From: an uncultured Clostridia bacterium
Lineage (GTDB): Bacteria > Bacillota > Clostridia > Oscillospirales > Acutalibacteraceae
Assembly (NCBI GenBank): GCA_947626485.1
Contig: CANQSG010000002.1
Location: 1 to 56,905, forward strand
Length of the DNA: 56,905 nucleotides
Direction: 5' to 3'
Shown: positions 1-9,386 of the stretch, in pieces
Position numbering within the stretch: position 1 is the stretch's first letter
Layout of the letters: the number at the start of each line of letters is the position of its first letter
Notes under the pieces: model-generated
Told to the model about the DNA's origin: nothing
Seen by the model: only the letters and a program-made list of their open reading frames with translations
The model's database searches: none
Position numbers and translations under genes: made by a program

Positions 1-796
1 GCAGGAAGAAAAAGACGAGCTTTGCAAATTTCGTCAGCCCGAGCGCCTCGAGCCGCGCGTCGACCGCCGCATGGTCGAGCCCCGGTTCGCCGTGCAGCAG
101 GCAGGCGATATCCATATATTGCCGAATGCCCGCGCCGTCGTTGTGCAGGTGCTTCGCGAGGTGGGTCAGCAGGTAAACGAGGTGGTATTCCGGCGTCGGC
201 AGGAAGCGGTTGGGGTCGGTTTCGTCGGGCGCCGCGTGTTGCCAGACGTCGGCAAAGGCGTCGCGCCAGACGACGTTGTCGTTGATCTCCTCGTCGATGA
301 GCGCGGTGTGGATTTCATAGAACTCGGGCTCCTTGCGGTAGGTGTAGACCCGCCCCGCGACCTCGACCGAAAAGCCGATCGAACGCATCAGCGCGTCGCT
401 GCGGTCGCGATCCGCCGGGCGGATCAGCAGGTCGATGTCGCCGAAGGTGCGCAGCTCCGGAATGGGGTAATAGTCCCGCAGCACCGCGCCTTTGAAGAGC
501 AGATAGGAGATGTTTTCGGCGTCGAAACGTTTTAGCAGCGCCTCGAACAGGCAGGCGCGCTCGGTCAACTGCCGCACCGTCGCGAGCAGCGCCTTTTCGA
601 GCGCCTCTGCCACCGGCGGTTCCGGTTTCGCTTCGGGCGGCAGGCGATCGACCGTCGCGCCGAGAATGCCCTGCACGTTGTGGATTTCGGAAAGTTTCGC
701 GAGGGCGTTCCAGTCGACGTCCTCCGGCAGGTCGGGGGTCTCCCCCGTCAAAAAACAGCGCAGCAGTTTCAGCCAGACCTCTCGGACGGTTTGCAT
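1..796 (-). CDS. Nucleotidyltransferase family protein (NTP_transf_5-like), 3' end outside window
   Basis: Minus-strand open frame from ATG at 796 to window edge; reads MQTVREVWLKLLRCFL...ISYLLFKGAVLRDYYPIPELRTFGDIDLLI, with the K-G...R-x-x-GDIDLL nucleotidyltransferase pattern. Absent from the ORF track because no stop falls in the window. Confidence 0.8.
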   Translation of the reverse strand, partial: MQTVREVWLKLLRCFLTGETPDLPEDVDWNALAKLSEIHNVQGILGATVDRLPPEAKPEPPVAEALEKALLATVRQLTERACLFEALLKRFDAENISYLLFKGAVLRDYYPIPELRTFGDIDLLIRPADRDRSDALMRSIGFSVEVAGRVYTYRKEPEFYEIHTALIDEEINDNVVWRDAFADVWQHAAPDETDPNRFLPTPEYHLVYLLTHLAKHLHNDGAGIRQYMDIACLLHGEPGLDHAAVDARLEALGLTKFAKLVFFFL

Positions 797-921
797 CGGC
801 GTCGCCCCCTTTCCCCGCGGGATTTTCTGCGGAAAACCCCGGATTTCCTGCTTATTTTACCACAGCTTTCCGCCAAACGCAACCCCAAAATACAGGGAAA
901 AACCGCCGTCCTTTCGGGGAA

Positions 922-948
922 TTAGCACTCTCCGCCTTAGAGTGCTAA
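922..948. promoter_or_regulatory. CIRCE operator (HrcA binding site)
   Basis: TTAGCACTC-N9-GAGTGCTAA, exact match to the CIRCE consensus. Confidence 0.93.
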
Positions 949-1006
949 AAATTCACAAATTATTCACAAAAGAGCCACACAAGATGCGATTTCGGGGGCT
1001 ATACTA

Positions 1007-1281
1007 TAGTCAATGCAATCAGGGTACAATGCGCCCGAAGCGGGCGGATTTTCCCGCCGGACTGCGTCATCGTCCTTGAAATACGCCAGTATTCCTGCGT
1101 CCTCTTCCTTGCCGGACAGAAAAATCCGACCACTTCGGGTCGAAGATTTTGCGCGAGGAGGGCGGTCGTGTCCCGCGCGGCGCGCGGGCGCAGGCATATT
1201 GTAATATGGCAAGATCGCGCAACAAAGCGGGCGCGGCCGCCATTCCGCGCAAAACGCATTGTACCCTGATTGCATTGACTA
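1007..1281. mobile_element. MITE-like non-coding element with 27-bp perfect terminal inverted repeats
   Basis: TAGTCAATGCAATCAGGGTACAATGCG at 1007-1033, perfect reverse complement at 1255-1281; no credible ORF inside. Confidence 0.75.
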
Positions 1282-1424
1282 ATCAGAAAGAGAAAGAAAG
1301 GCGGGCGAGACCCATGGGTCAACCGAACACCGCGCGCGACGCCCTCCGCCCCCGCGCCGCGGCGGCATAAACGAAGCCGGGGCGGGCACAATAATAACAC
1401 CGAAATTTTCAGGAGGTATTTATA

Positions 1425-1880
1425 ATGTTTGAAATGAGACCTTACCGCCGCCACAACGAGCTTGCCTACAACCCCTTCCGCGAGATGCAGGAATTCGAGC
1501 GCAGATTCTTCGACGAGCCCTTCGGCGCCTTCTTCCGCAGCGGCGACCTCGCCGAGTTCAAGACCGACGTCACCGACGAGGGCGACCATTATCTGCTCGA
1601 GGCCGACCTGCCCGGCTTTGCAAAGAAGGACATCCACCTCGACCTCGAGGGCGACACCCTGACGATCCACGCCGAGCGGCATTCGGCGCACGAGGAGAAG
1701 GACAAAAAGGACAAATACGTCCACATCGAGCGGTCCTACGGCAAATACAGCCGCCAGTTCGACCTGTCCGGCGTCGACGCCGAGCACATCCAGGCGAAGT
1801 ACGAAAACGGCGTCCTGCGCCTGACTCTCCCCAAAAAGTCGCAATCCCTCCCCGAACCGAAGCACCTCGAAATTCAATAA
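1425..1880 (+). CDS. Hsp20/alpha-crystallin family small heat shock protein
   Basis: MFEMRPYRRHNELAYNPFREMQEFERRFF... DLPGFAKKDIHLDLEGDTLTIHAER ... YENGVLRLTLPK; RBS AGGAGG upstream. Confidence 0.95.
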   Translation: MFEMRPYRRHNELAYNPFREMQEFERRFFDEPFGAFFRSGDLAEFKTDVTDEGDHYLLEADLPGFAKKDIHLDLEGDTLTIHAERHSAHEEKDKKDKYVHIERSYGKYSRQFDLSGVDAEHIQAKYENGVLRLTLPKKSQSLPEPKHLEIQ

Positions 1881-1900
1881 CCCGCGCGCCCAAACCAAAA

Positions 1901-1923
1901 CCGCCTTCGGGCGGTTTTTTGTT
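1901..1923 (+). terminator. Intrinsic terminator after hsp20
   Basis: CCGCCTTCGGGCGG followed by T-tract. Confidence 0.85.
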
Positions 1924-2156
1924 TTCTTGACGGGTTGCGCAGAATTTGCTATAATAAAAACGCGAAGACCTATAAAAAAGCGCGAAGGCGGGGTTGGAAG
2001 GAAGCCGACGGAAAAAGAGATGCTGTTTGGGAACGCGTTGTTCCTGTTCGGCATTCGGGCTGCGGCTATTATGAGATCGAACCGGACCCGCCGCCCCTTC
2101 TCCGGTTATCCTGTCCGGCAAATTTCGCTGATCTGTAATAACGGGAGGACGTCGCC

Positions 2157-2633
2157 GTGAAAAAAGTATATAGTGTTCTATGTGTAGCAATAACGGCAAT
2201 CTTGTTGTGCTCGTGTGAATCGATCTTCCCGATGATAAAGCCGTATCTTAACGATGCTGTGGAAGTGGTTACAACAGACGGGATAAAAATGACGGTTGCT
2301 CGATTGGAAGAACGTTTTCCGGATCAGGAAATTGAGATATTTGTAACGATAAACGGCCAAAATATTCTTACGGCCGATATCGACAGTCATCTTACCTGGT
2401 ATAATTATCAAAATGACATCGTCGATCATTATTCCGAAATCGTGAAGGAATACCATTCGGACGATACAAGCGTGTATCAGTTTAACTGGGGGATCATTTA
2501 TACGCTTGACGGGGGCGTTACCTTTTCCGCCTTGGCAAAGCATGAGTATTTGTATTACTTAATGGATCTTGACATGCCGGAGTACCCGATGTTAGACGAT
2601 GAGGCAAAGCAAATTGTTGAAATGTTAGATTAG
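2157..2633 (+). CDS. Putative lipoprotein, hypothetical
   Basis: GTG start; MKKVYSVLCVAITAILLCSCES lipobox; AT-richer than neighbours. Confidence 0.75.
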   Translation: MKKVYSVLCVAITAILLCSCESIFPMIKPYLNDAVEVVTTDGIKMTVARLEERFPDQEIEIFVTINGQNILTADIDSHLTWYNYQNDIVDHYSEIVKEYHSDDTSVYQFNWGIIYTLDGGVTFSALAKHEYLYYLMDLDMPEYPMLDDEAKQIVEMLD

Positions 2634-2643
2634 TTAATACAAA

Positions 2644-2680
2644 CAGCGCCCTGCCGGGTTTGGCGGGGCGCTGATTTTTT
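2644..2680 (+). terminator. Intrinsic terminator
   Basis: CAGCGCCCTGCCGGGTTTGGCGGGGCGCTG followed by T-tract. Confidence 0.8.
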
Positions 2681-2684
2681 GCGG

Positions 2685-3464
2685 TCAATGGGGCAGGCTT
2701 TGCAGGTAGGCGAGGGATTCGAAGAGCTCGGGCGGGCGGTCGAAGGCGTTGCGGTAGACCTCGATTTGAAAATCGCCCGTAAAACCGGCGGCGCGGCAGC
2801 GGTCGAAAAGGGCGGCGAAGGAAAAACCGCCGCGGCCGGGCAGCAGGCAGGTGTGGCGCGCGTTGTGGTCGCTTACGTGAATGTGGCGCACATCGTCGCC
2901 CATCGCGTCGAGCACCGCGTCGGGCGCAAAGCCGGCGCGCACCGCCTGTTTGACGTCGAAGCAGAACCGGGCGTTTTTTCCGAGCGCGGCGCGCATTTTG
3001 CGCAGGAAAGCGGGGTCGGCGGCGCGGTGGTCGACGACGTTTTCCTGCAACAGAACCGCCCCCTCTTCGGCGACGTCGGCGGCGAGCAGGCCGAAGCGCT
3101 CGACGCTCGTGTCGTCGTCGACCCGGCTGGGCAGGCGGTCGCCGTGAAAGATGAGATAGGGCGCGCCGAGGAACGCGGCGGCGGCGGCGAGGCGGCGGTA
3201 AAGCGTGCGCCCCTCGTCGAGGCGGCGGGGATAATCCGAGAAAAAGAGGCGGGGCTCGGCGTAGCTGACCGGGGCGTGCAGCGCCGTGACCCGCAGCCCG
3301 CCGTCCGCTGCGATGCGCCGCAGCTCGTTGAGAAAGGCGGGGCGCAGCTCGTCGAGGCAGTTGAGAAAAATTTCACAGCAGCCGGTCGGCCCGTCGGCGA
3401 GCAGGCGCAGCGCCCGCTCGGTTTCGAGCGGGTAAAAGCAGGCGGTCGAAATGCCGATTTCCAA
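2685..3464 (-). CDS. Sugar phosphate isomerase/epimerase-like TIM-barrel protein (AP endonuclease family 2)
   Basis: MEIGISTACFYPLETERALRLL... LQENVVDHRAADP... CFDVKQAVRAG... HIHVSDHN. Confidence 0.85.
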   Translation of the reverse strand: MEIGISTACFYPLETERALRLLADGPTGCCEIFLNCLDELRPAFLNELRRIAADGGLRVTALHAPVSYAEPRLFFSDYPRRLDEGRTLYRRLAAAAAFLGAPYLIFHGDRLPSRVDDDTSVERFGLLAADVAEEGAVLLQENVVDHRAADPAFLRKMRAALGKNARFCFDVKQAVRAGFAPDAVLDAMGDDVRHIHVSDHNARHTCLLPGRGGFSFAALFDRCRAAGFTGDFQIEVYRNAFDRPPELFESLAYLQSLPH

Positions 3465-3604
3465 AGCGGTCGTCCCCCTTTTTTCAGCGGTAAAACGGTA
3501 AAACGGCGCGGAATTTCCAGATTTTGCGGGCTTGTCCGGCGTTGTCGGGTGCGGTAGAATAAAAAAGGAAATTGTCGCCCGGCGGGCGGAAGGGGTTTTG
3601 TCAA

Positions 3605-3850
3605 ATGAAACAGGCGTGGGCGGGGCTCGAACGCGGGTCGCTGCGGCTGCTGTGGGTCGGCGTCACGGCGGCGATCGGGCTGTTTGCGCTGGCGATCTTC
3701 TTTTTTACTTATCAGCCGACGCTCTCTCTGCACCGGTCGCTGGCGGATTTCTTCGCCGGGGCGGGCGAGCGGGTGCTCCTCGCCGGGGCGGTTTTCGGCG
3801 TCGCGAACGACCTCGCCGCTAAGCTGTCCCGTCGTCTTCGCGGACGGTGA
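3605..3850 (+). CDS. Small membrane protein, hypothetical
   Basis: Start MKQAWAGLERGSLRLLW with one hydrophobic helix; overlaps rqcH 3' end convergently. Confidence 0.5.
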   Translation: MKQAWAGLERGSLRLLWVGVTAAIGLFALAIFFFTYQPTLSLHRSLADFFAGAGERVLLAGAVFGVANDLAAKLSRRLRGR

Positions 3851-5516
3851 GGCGGTCGGCGGGCGTGACGAAAAGGGTGCGGTTGGTCGTGTAGATCACC
3901 ATGCCGGGGCGGGCGCCGGCGGGCTTTTTGACGAATTTGACCGGCGTGTAGTCGACCGGGACGCCGGAGGACTGCCGCGCGCGGGAATGATAGGCAGCCA
4001 GCGCCGCCGCCTCGCGCAGCGTCGCTTCGCCCGGGGTGTCGCCGCCGCATACGACGATGACGTGCGAGCCGGGGATGTTCTTGACGTGGAACCAGAGGTC
4101 GCGCTTGTCGGCGGTTGAGAGGGTCAGCGCGTCGTTTTGCCGGTTGTTGCGGCCGACGAGAATGCGAAAGCCCTCGCTCGAACGGTAGCAGAGCGGGCGG
4201 CTGGCCTGCGGCTTGCGCTTCGCGCCCTTCTCCTGCCGCCGCAGATAGCCGCCGGAAAGCAGCTCGTCGCGAATTTCGGCGAGGTCGGCGGCGGTTTCGG
4301 CGCGGTCAAGCGCGTCGAGCACCGATTCGAGATAGGCGATCTCCGCGCCGTCCTCGGCGATCAGGCGGGTCAGGGTCTGCTCGGCGGTGTAGGACTTTTT
4401 ATAATCCTTGAAATATTTCGCGGCGTTCGCGGCGGGAGAGAGCGCCGGCTGGAGCGGAATGCGCAGCGGGGCGAGCTGCGGGTCGTAATAATTCGGCAGG
4501 TCGACGAAGGTCGCCCCCCGCTCGACGGCGTGCAGGTTCGCCTTGAGCAGCTCGCCGCAGATCCGCAGCCGCTCCCGGTCGGCGCAGGCGGCGAGGTCGT
4601 TTTGCCGCAGCGCCGTCTTTTTGCGCAGGCGGGCGAGGTGGGTGTTGACGGCCTTGCGCAGCGTCGCGGCGGTCTGCTTGAGTTGATCGGCGGTCTCGCG
4701 CTTGCCGTAAAAGGTCTCGAGCAACGCGCTGTAAGAGGGCGCGGTCTGGGCGGAATAGCGGCTGCCGTACTGCGTGATCGGCAGGTAGGTAAAGTCGGCG
4801 GGGCGGCCCTCGCCGTCCAGCAGCAGCGTCGGCGTGCCGCCGGAAAGCACCGTTTCCCGCAGGGCTTCGAGCGCGGCTTGCAGCCGGTCGCGCCCCGCCG
4901 GGTCGAGCGACGCGCAGGGCAGGTCGATATCCGCACAAACGCGGTGCGCGATCTCCCGCGCGACGAGGGGCGAGAGCCCGTCGACCGTTTCGAGCAGGGC
5001 GCGCGTCAGCGAGAGCTTTTGCTGCGCGGGGGGCGGCAGATAGCGCGCGCCGGGCTGCAAAATGCGGGTCGCGGTCTCGACGTCGGTGCGGCGCACGGCG
5101 TCGATGATCCTGCCGTCGTCCCCGAGGAGGACGAGGTTCGCCTGCTTGCCGATGAGCTCGACGGCGAGCCGGGGCGCAATGCGGTCGCCCATCTCGTCGG
5201 TCGTCGCGAAGGTCAGGTAGAGCAGCCGCTCGAAGCCGGGCTGGGTCACCGACGTGACCCGCGCCCCCGAAAGCCACTTGCGCAGCCGCATACAAAAGGC
5301 GGGCGGCTGCGCCGGGTTCTCCGGTAGGTCGGTCGTGAACTGCACGCGGGGCGTCTGCGGCCGGGCGGAGAGCAATAATCTTCCGGAAAAGCCGGGCTTG
5401 CGCAATAAAAAGACCAGCACATCGCGGGACGGCTGGTGAATTTTGTCCACATGGCAGTCGACCGCCGTCTGGAGCTCGCGATGCAGTTGTGACAGAAAAA
5501 TGCCGTCGAGCGGCAT
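3819..5516 (-). CDS. rqcH: Rqc2/NEMF homolog RqcH (NFACT, fibronectin-binding protein A family)
   Basis: MPLDGIFLSQLHRELQ... PQTPRVQFT... LWFHVKNIPGSHVIVVCGG. Confidence 0.93.
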   Translation of the reverse strand: MPLDGIFLSQLHRELQTAVDCHVDKIHQPSRDVLVFLLRKPGFSGRLLLSARPQTPRVQFTTDLPENPAQPPAFCMRLRKWLSGARVTSVTQPGFERLLYLTFATTDEMGDRIAPRLAVELIGKQANLVLLGDDGRIIDAVRRTDVETATRILQPGARYLPPPAQQKLSLTRALLETVDGLSPLVAREIAHRVCADIDLPCASLDPAGRDRLQAALEALRETVLSGGTPTLLLDGEGRPADFTYLPITQYGSRYSAQTAPSYSALLETFYGKRETADQLKQTAATLRKAVNTHLARLRKKTALRQNDLAACADRERLRICGELLKANLHAVERGATFVDLPNYYDPQLAPLRIPLQPALSPAANAAKYFKDYKKSYTAEQTLTRLIAEDGAEIAYLESVLDALDRAETAADLAEIRDELLSGGYLRRQEKGAKRKPQASRPLCYRSSEGFRILVGRNNRQNDALTLSTADKRDLWFHVKNIPGSHVIVVCGGDTPGEATLREAAALAAYHSRARQSSGVPVDYTPVKFVKKPAGARPGMVIYTTNRTLFVTPADRLTVREDDGTA

Positions 5517-5518
5517 AC

Positions 5519-6193
5519 TTATCCCTCCAGATAGGCCGTCAATTCCCGCACGAGCGCAGCGGTCGACGCGGCGGCGGGTTCCTGCCCGGGCGCGTCGCGC
5601 AGCTCGGCGGCGGCGTCGCGCAGGCGGCGGCGGGTTTTTTCGAGATACCGGCGGTCGTCCGGCCGGTCGGGGCGCAGACCGCCGACAAAGGCGGCGAGCG
5701 GCGGGCAGTCGCGCACCACCCCGTCGTACCGGGCGGTCAGCAGGGTGTAGAGCTTGCCGCGCTCGTCGACCCCCCGCTCATCGAGCAGCCGAAAGCCCTG
5801 CGCGCAAAGGGCGCGGCGCAGCACCTCGGGCGAGGTCATGGGCTGCAACAATAACAGGCCGTCCGCCTGCCCCGCCGCGCGGGCGAGGATGCCGGAGATG
5901 ACGTCGCCGCCCATGCCGGCGATCACGGCGACGTCCCATTCCCCGGGCAACAGCGGCGCAAGCCCGTCCCCGAGCCGCAACGAAATTTTGTCGGACAGTC
6001 CGGCGCGTTCGACGTTTCGCCGCGCGGCGGCAAGCGGTTTTTCGCGGATATCGCAGGCGACGGCGCCCGGACAGCGCCCGCTTTGCACCAGCGCGATGGG
6101 CAGATAGGCGTGATCGGTGCCGATGTCCGCCAACCGCGCCCCGTCCGGCACCCGGTCGGCGATGGCGCGCAGGCGGCCGCGCAGCGCCTCCAT
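5519..6193 (-). CDS. trmK: tRNA (adenine(22)-N(1))-methyltransferase
   Basis: LADIGTDHAYLPIALVQSGRCPGAVACDI... VAVIAGMGGDVISGIL. Confidence 0.9.
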   Translation of the reverse strand: MEALRGRLRAIADRVPDGARLADIGTDHAYLPIALVQSGRCPGAVACDIREKPLAAARRNVERAGLSDKISLRLGDGLAPLLPGEWDVAVIAGMGGDVISGILARAAGQADGLLLLQPMTSPEVLRRALCAQGFRLLDERGVDERGKLYTLLTARYDGVVRDCPPLAAFVGGLRPDRPDDRRYLEKTRRRLRDAAAELRDAPGQEPAAASTAALVRELTAYLEG

Positions 6194-6396
6194 TACTGCT
6201 TCTGCGCGAAGTAGTCGTTCAGCTTCTGCACCAGGGCGTCGCAGTCGGTGTTGTGCACCGCGCAGGCGTCGGCGATGCTTTCGCCGCGCGAGGCGGGGCA
6301 GCCGAGGCAGTGCATGCCGATCTCCAAAAAGAGGGGCGCACAGCCGGCGTCGAGGTCGAGCACGTCGCCGATACACATTTCTTTGGTAATTTTCAT
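6193..6396 (-). CDS. DUF1858 domain-containing protein
   Basis: MKITKEMCIGDVLDLDAGCAPLFLEIGMHCLGCPASRGESIADACAVH; TAATG overlap with trmK start. Confidence 0.88.
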   Translation of the reverse strand: MKITKEMCIGDVLDLDAGCAPLFLEIGMHCLGCPASRGESIADACAVHNTDCDALVQKLNDYFAQKQ

Positions 6397-6486
6397 GAGA
6401 AATCCTTCCTTTCTTTGTTTCACCGGGCGACCCGCGGCGGGATCGCCGTTTTTGTTTTCTGCTTTACCCGCAAAGCGGGAAAAGGG

Positions 6487-7461
6487 TCAATCGAGCAGCC
6501 GGACGTCGGAATCCTCCGGGGTGCGGCCGTGGCGGTAGAGGCGGCGGTTGTCGAGCGCCCAGATGCGGGCGGTGAATTCGCCGGGGTTGACGCCGAGCAC
6601 CGCCTCCCGCATTTCGTAGAGCCGGGAATCGAGCAGGTCGAGCTCGGCGAGCAGTTCGGCTTCGAGGAACATCGGCCGCACCGCCGCGCCGAATTCCGGC
6701 TCCTCGTGGTGGGAAAGCAGCATGTGCTCGAGCAGGGTCGTCAGCTCGTCGGGGGTGCCGAGCGAAGAGGCCGCCTTGCGGACGATGCCGGCGCCGTCGA
6801 CCAAATGGCCGATGAGGTTGCCGCGCACGGAATACCCGGTCGCGACCCCGGCGGCGGAGACCTCGAACTCCACGGTCTTGGCGATATCGTGCAGGATCGC
6901 CCCGGCAAGCAACAGCTCCCGGTCGACGAAGGGGTAGATCGCGGCGACCTGTTCGGCGAGCCGGACGATCGACAGGGTGTGCATCAGCAGCCCGCCGCGG
7001 ATGGCGTGATGCAGCCGGACGGCTGCCGGCCAGTATAGCAGTTTTTCCCGATTTTCCTCTAAAATACGGGTGACGATTTTTGACAGGTCGCGGTCGGCAA
7101 ACCCGGCGGCGAGGTCATGCAGCGTGCGGTACATCGCTTCGCCGTCGTAGGCGGCGGACTGGACGTAATCGCCCGGCGAGACGTTGTCCTCGGGCGTGAC
7201 GTGCCGGATGCGCTCGACGCGCAGCTGGTCGGCGCCGTTGTATTGTTGTAACATGCCGCGCACTTTCACGAGGTCGCCCTCGCCGTAGCTGCCGTGCAGC
7301 GGCTCGGAATAGCTCCAGAGCTTGGCGCTGATCTCGCCCGTCTTGTCGCTGAGGGTCAGGTCCAGGTAGGTGTCGCCCTTCGTCGAGGTCTTGACGTCGC
7401 ATTTTTTGACGAGGCAATAGCCCTCGACCGAGTGCTTGCCGTCGATGGGTGTAAACTGCAC
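6487..7461 (-). CDS. yhaM: 3'-5' exoribonuclease YhaM family (OB fold + HD domain)
   Basis: OB domain ...TYLDLTLSDKTGEISAKLW... and HD ...GGLLMHTLSIVRLAE... LLLAGAILHDIAKT. Confidence 0.9.
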   Translation of the reverse strand: MQFTPIDGKHSVEGYCLVKKCDVKTSTKGDTYLDLTLSDKTGEISAKLWSYSEPLHGSYGEGDLVKVRGMLQQYNGADQLRVERIRHVTPEDNVSPGDYVQSAAYDGEAMYRTLHDLAAGFADRDLSKIVTRILEENREKLLYWPAAVRLHHAIRGGLLMHTLSIVRLAEQVAAIYPFVDRELLLAGAILHDIAKTVEFEVSAAGVATGYSVRGNLIGHLVDGAGIVRKAASSLGTPDELTTLLEHMLLSHHEEPEFGAAVRPMFLEAELLAELDLLDSRLYEMREAVLGVNPGEFTARIWALDNRRLYRHGRTPEDSDVRLLD

Positions 7462-7476
7462 GGAAATCTTCCTTTC

Positions 7477-8751
7477 TCAGCGGCGAATGATGTGGGAGCG
7501 GTCGGGCCCGTTGGAGACCATGCGGATGGGGAACCCGATGAGCGCCTCGATCCGTTCGATATAGCGGCGGCAGTTCTCGGGCAGGTCGCCGTAGGAGGTG
7601 ACGCCCGTGACGTCGCACTTCCAACCCGGCAGCGTCTCGTAGACGGGCTTGGCGCGTTCGAGCAGCGGCGTGACGGGGAAATCCGTCGTGACCTCGCCGT
7701 CGATCTCATAGCCGGTGCAGATCTTGAGCTCGTCGAGGTAGCCGAGCGCGTCGACGACGGTCAGCACGACCTCGGTCGTGCCCTGCAATTCGCAGCCGTA
7801 ACGGGTGGCGACGGCGTCAAACCAGCCCATGCGGCGCGGCCGTCCCGTCGTGGCGCCGTACTCGCCGCCGTCCCCGCCGTGCTGCCGCATCTGCTCCGCC
7901 TCGTCGCCGAAAATCTCGCTGACAAAGGCGCCCGCGCCGACGGCGCTGGAATAGGCCTTGACGACAGTGACGACCTCGCGAATCGCATAGGGCGGAACGC
8001 CGGCGCCGATCGCGCCGAAGCCCGCGAGGGTCGAGGAGGAGGTCACCATCGGATAAATGCCGTGGTCGGGGTCCTTCAGCGAGCCGAGCTGCCCTTCGAG
8101 TAAAATCGTCTTGCCCGCCCGCTCGGCGTCGTAGAGCAGGCGGCGGACGTCGCCGACGAAGGGCGCGATTTCGGCGCGCCAGCCGCGCATTTCCTCGAGC
8201 AGGGCGTCGGCGTCGAGGGTCGGCTTGCCGTAGAGCTTGTCGAGCAGGAGGTTCTTGACCTCGAGCACGCGGGTCAATTTGTCGCGCAGCTGCGCCTCGT
8301 CGAACAGCTCGCAGACCTGAAAGCCGATCTTGGCGTATTTATCGGAATAAAACGGCGAGATGCCGGATTTCGTCGAGCCGAAGCTGCGGCCGCCGAGCCG
8401 TTCCTCCTCGTACTGATCGAAGAGGATGTGATAGGGCATCACCATCTGCGCCCGGTCGGAGACGACGAGCTGCGGCGCGGGCACCCCCGCCTCGACGATG
8501 CTGTGGTATTCCTTCATCAGCTGGGGAATGTTGAGGGCGACGCCGTTGCCGATGCAGTTGACGACGCCGGGGTTGAAAACGCCGGAGGGCAGCGTGTGGA
8601 GCGCGAATTTACCGTATGCGTTCTTGATGGTATGGCCGGCGTTGGCGCCGCCCTGAAAGCGGACGACGTAATGCGATTCGGTCGCGAGCAGGTCGGTGAT
8701 CTTGCCCTTGCCCTCGTCGCCCCAGTTGGCGCCTACGATTGCTTTGATCAT
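7477..8751 (-). CDS. purA: Adenylosuccinate synthase
   Basis: MIKAIVGANWGDEGKGKITDLLA... QFxGGANAGHT... start taken at MIKAIV. Confidence 0.97.
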   Translation of the reverse strand: MIKAIVGANWGDEGKGKITDLLATESHYVVRFQGGANAGHTIKNAYGKFALHTLPSGVFNPGVVNCIGNGVALNIPQLMKEYHSIVEAGVPAPQLVVSDRAQMVMPYHILFDQYEEERLGGRSFGSTKSGISPFYSDKYAKIGFQVCELFDEAQLRDKLTRVLEVKNLLLDKLYGKPTLDADALLEEMRGWRAEIAPFVGDVRRLLYDAERAGKTILLEGQLGSLKDPDHGIYPMVTSSSTLAGFGAIGAGVPPYAIREVVTVVKAYSSAVGAGAFVSEIFGDEAEQMRQHGGDGGEYGATTGRPRRMGWFDAVATRYGCELQGTTEVVLTVVDALGYLDELKICTGYEIDGEVTTDFPVTPLLERAKPVYETLPGWKCDVTGVTSYGDLPENCRRYIERIEALIGFPIRMVSNGPDRSHIIRR

Positions 8752-8956
8752 GAATAGGTTCCCCCAAAACGAAAGCCATGCAGCCATGGCCGGATATGCG
8801 GCGCAAACCGCGCGAACCGCTCCCCTTCACGCAAAAACACAGCCCCGGCGCGAAACCGGAACCGACGTCGGCGAACAGTTCAGAAATATTGTAACACAAA
8901 CCGCCCCGAATTGCAACCGCTAACCGCGAATTTTGCGGCGGGCGAAAACGGGATGA

Positions 8957-8986
8957 AAACGCCCCCGGTTGCAAGCTGCCGGGGGC
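8957..8986 (-). terminator. Intrinsic terminator downstream of ireB
   Basis: GCCCCCGG / CCGGGGGC stem followed on the minus strand by GTTTTC. Confidence 0.65.
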
Positions 8987-8994
8987 GGCGGGGG

Positions 8995-9240
8995 TCAGGC
9001 GGTCAGGTAGTATTTGACGAGGTTTTGCAGCAGGGTGTCGCGGTCGACGCGGCGGATGAGGTTGCGGGCGTTGTTGTGGGTCGTGATGTAGGTCGGATCC
9101 TCCGAGAGGATGTACCCGACGATCTGGTTGATGGGGTTGTAGCCCTTCTGCTTGAGCGCGTCGTAGACCGTCAGCAAAATCTTGCGAATTTCCTGCTCCT
9201 GCTCGTCGCCGATGGAAAAGGTCATGGTTTTATCCGTCAT
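8995..9240 (-). CDS. ireB: IreB family regulatory phosphoprotein (UPF0297/DUF965)
   Basis: [68 protein letters not shown]. Confidence 0.95.
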   Translation of the reverse strand: MTDKTMTFSIGDEQEQEIRKILLTVYDALKQKGYNPINQIVGYILSEDPTYITTHNNARNLIRRVDRDTLLQNLVKYYLTA

Positions 9241-9386
9241 GGCGGGCACCTCTTTCGGTAAAATTGGGTCGCGGCGGGGTTCGGGCGCGCCGCGACCCGT
9301 TTGTTTTATGATACCACATCGGGCGGTGGGAAAACAAGTGGAAAATGATGAATTTTTTCTTTCGAATTGCTTTCTTTCCCGTTTTT

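Noticed and set aside
964-2054. Minus-strand ORFs over the 275-bp element and hsp20
   Set aside because: Spurious frames created by the inverted-repeat element and GC-rich antisense.
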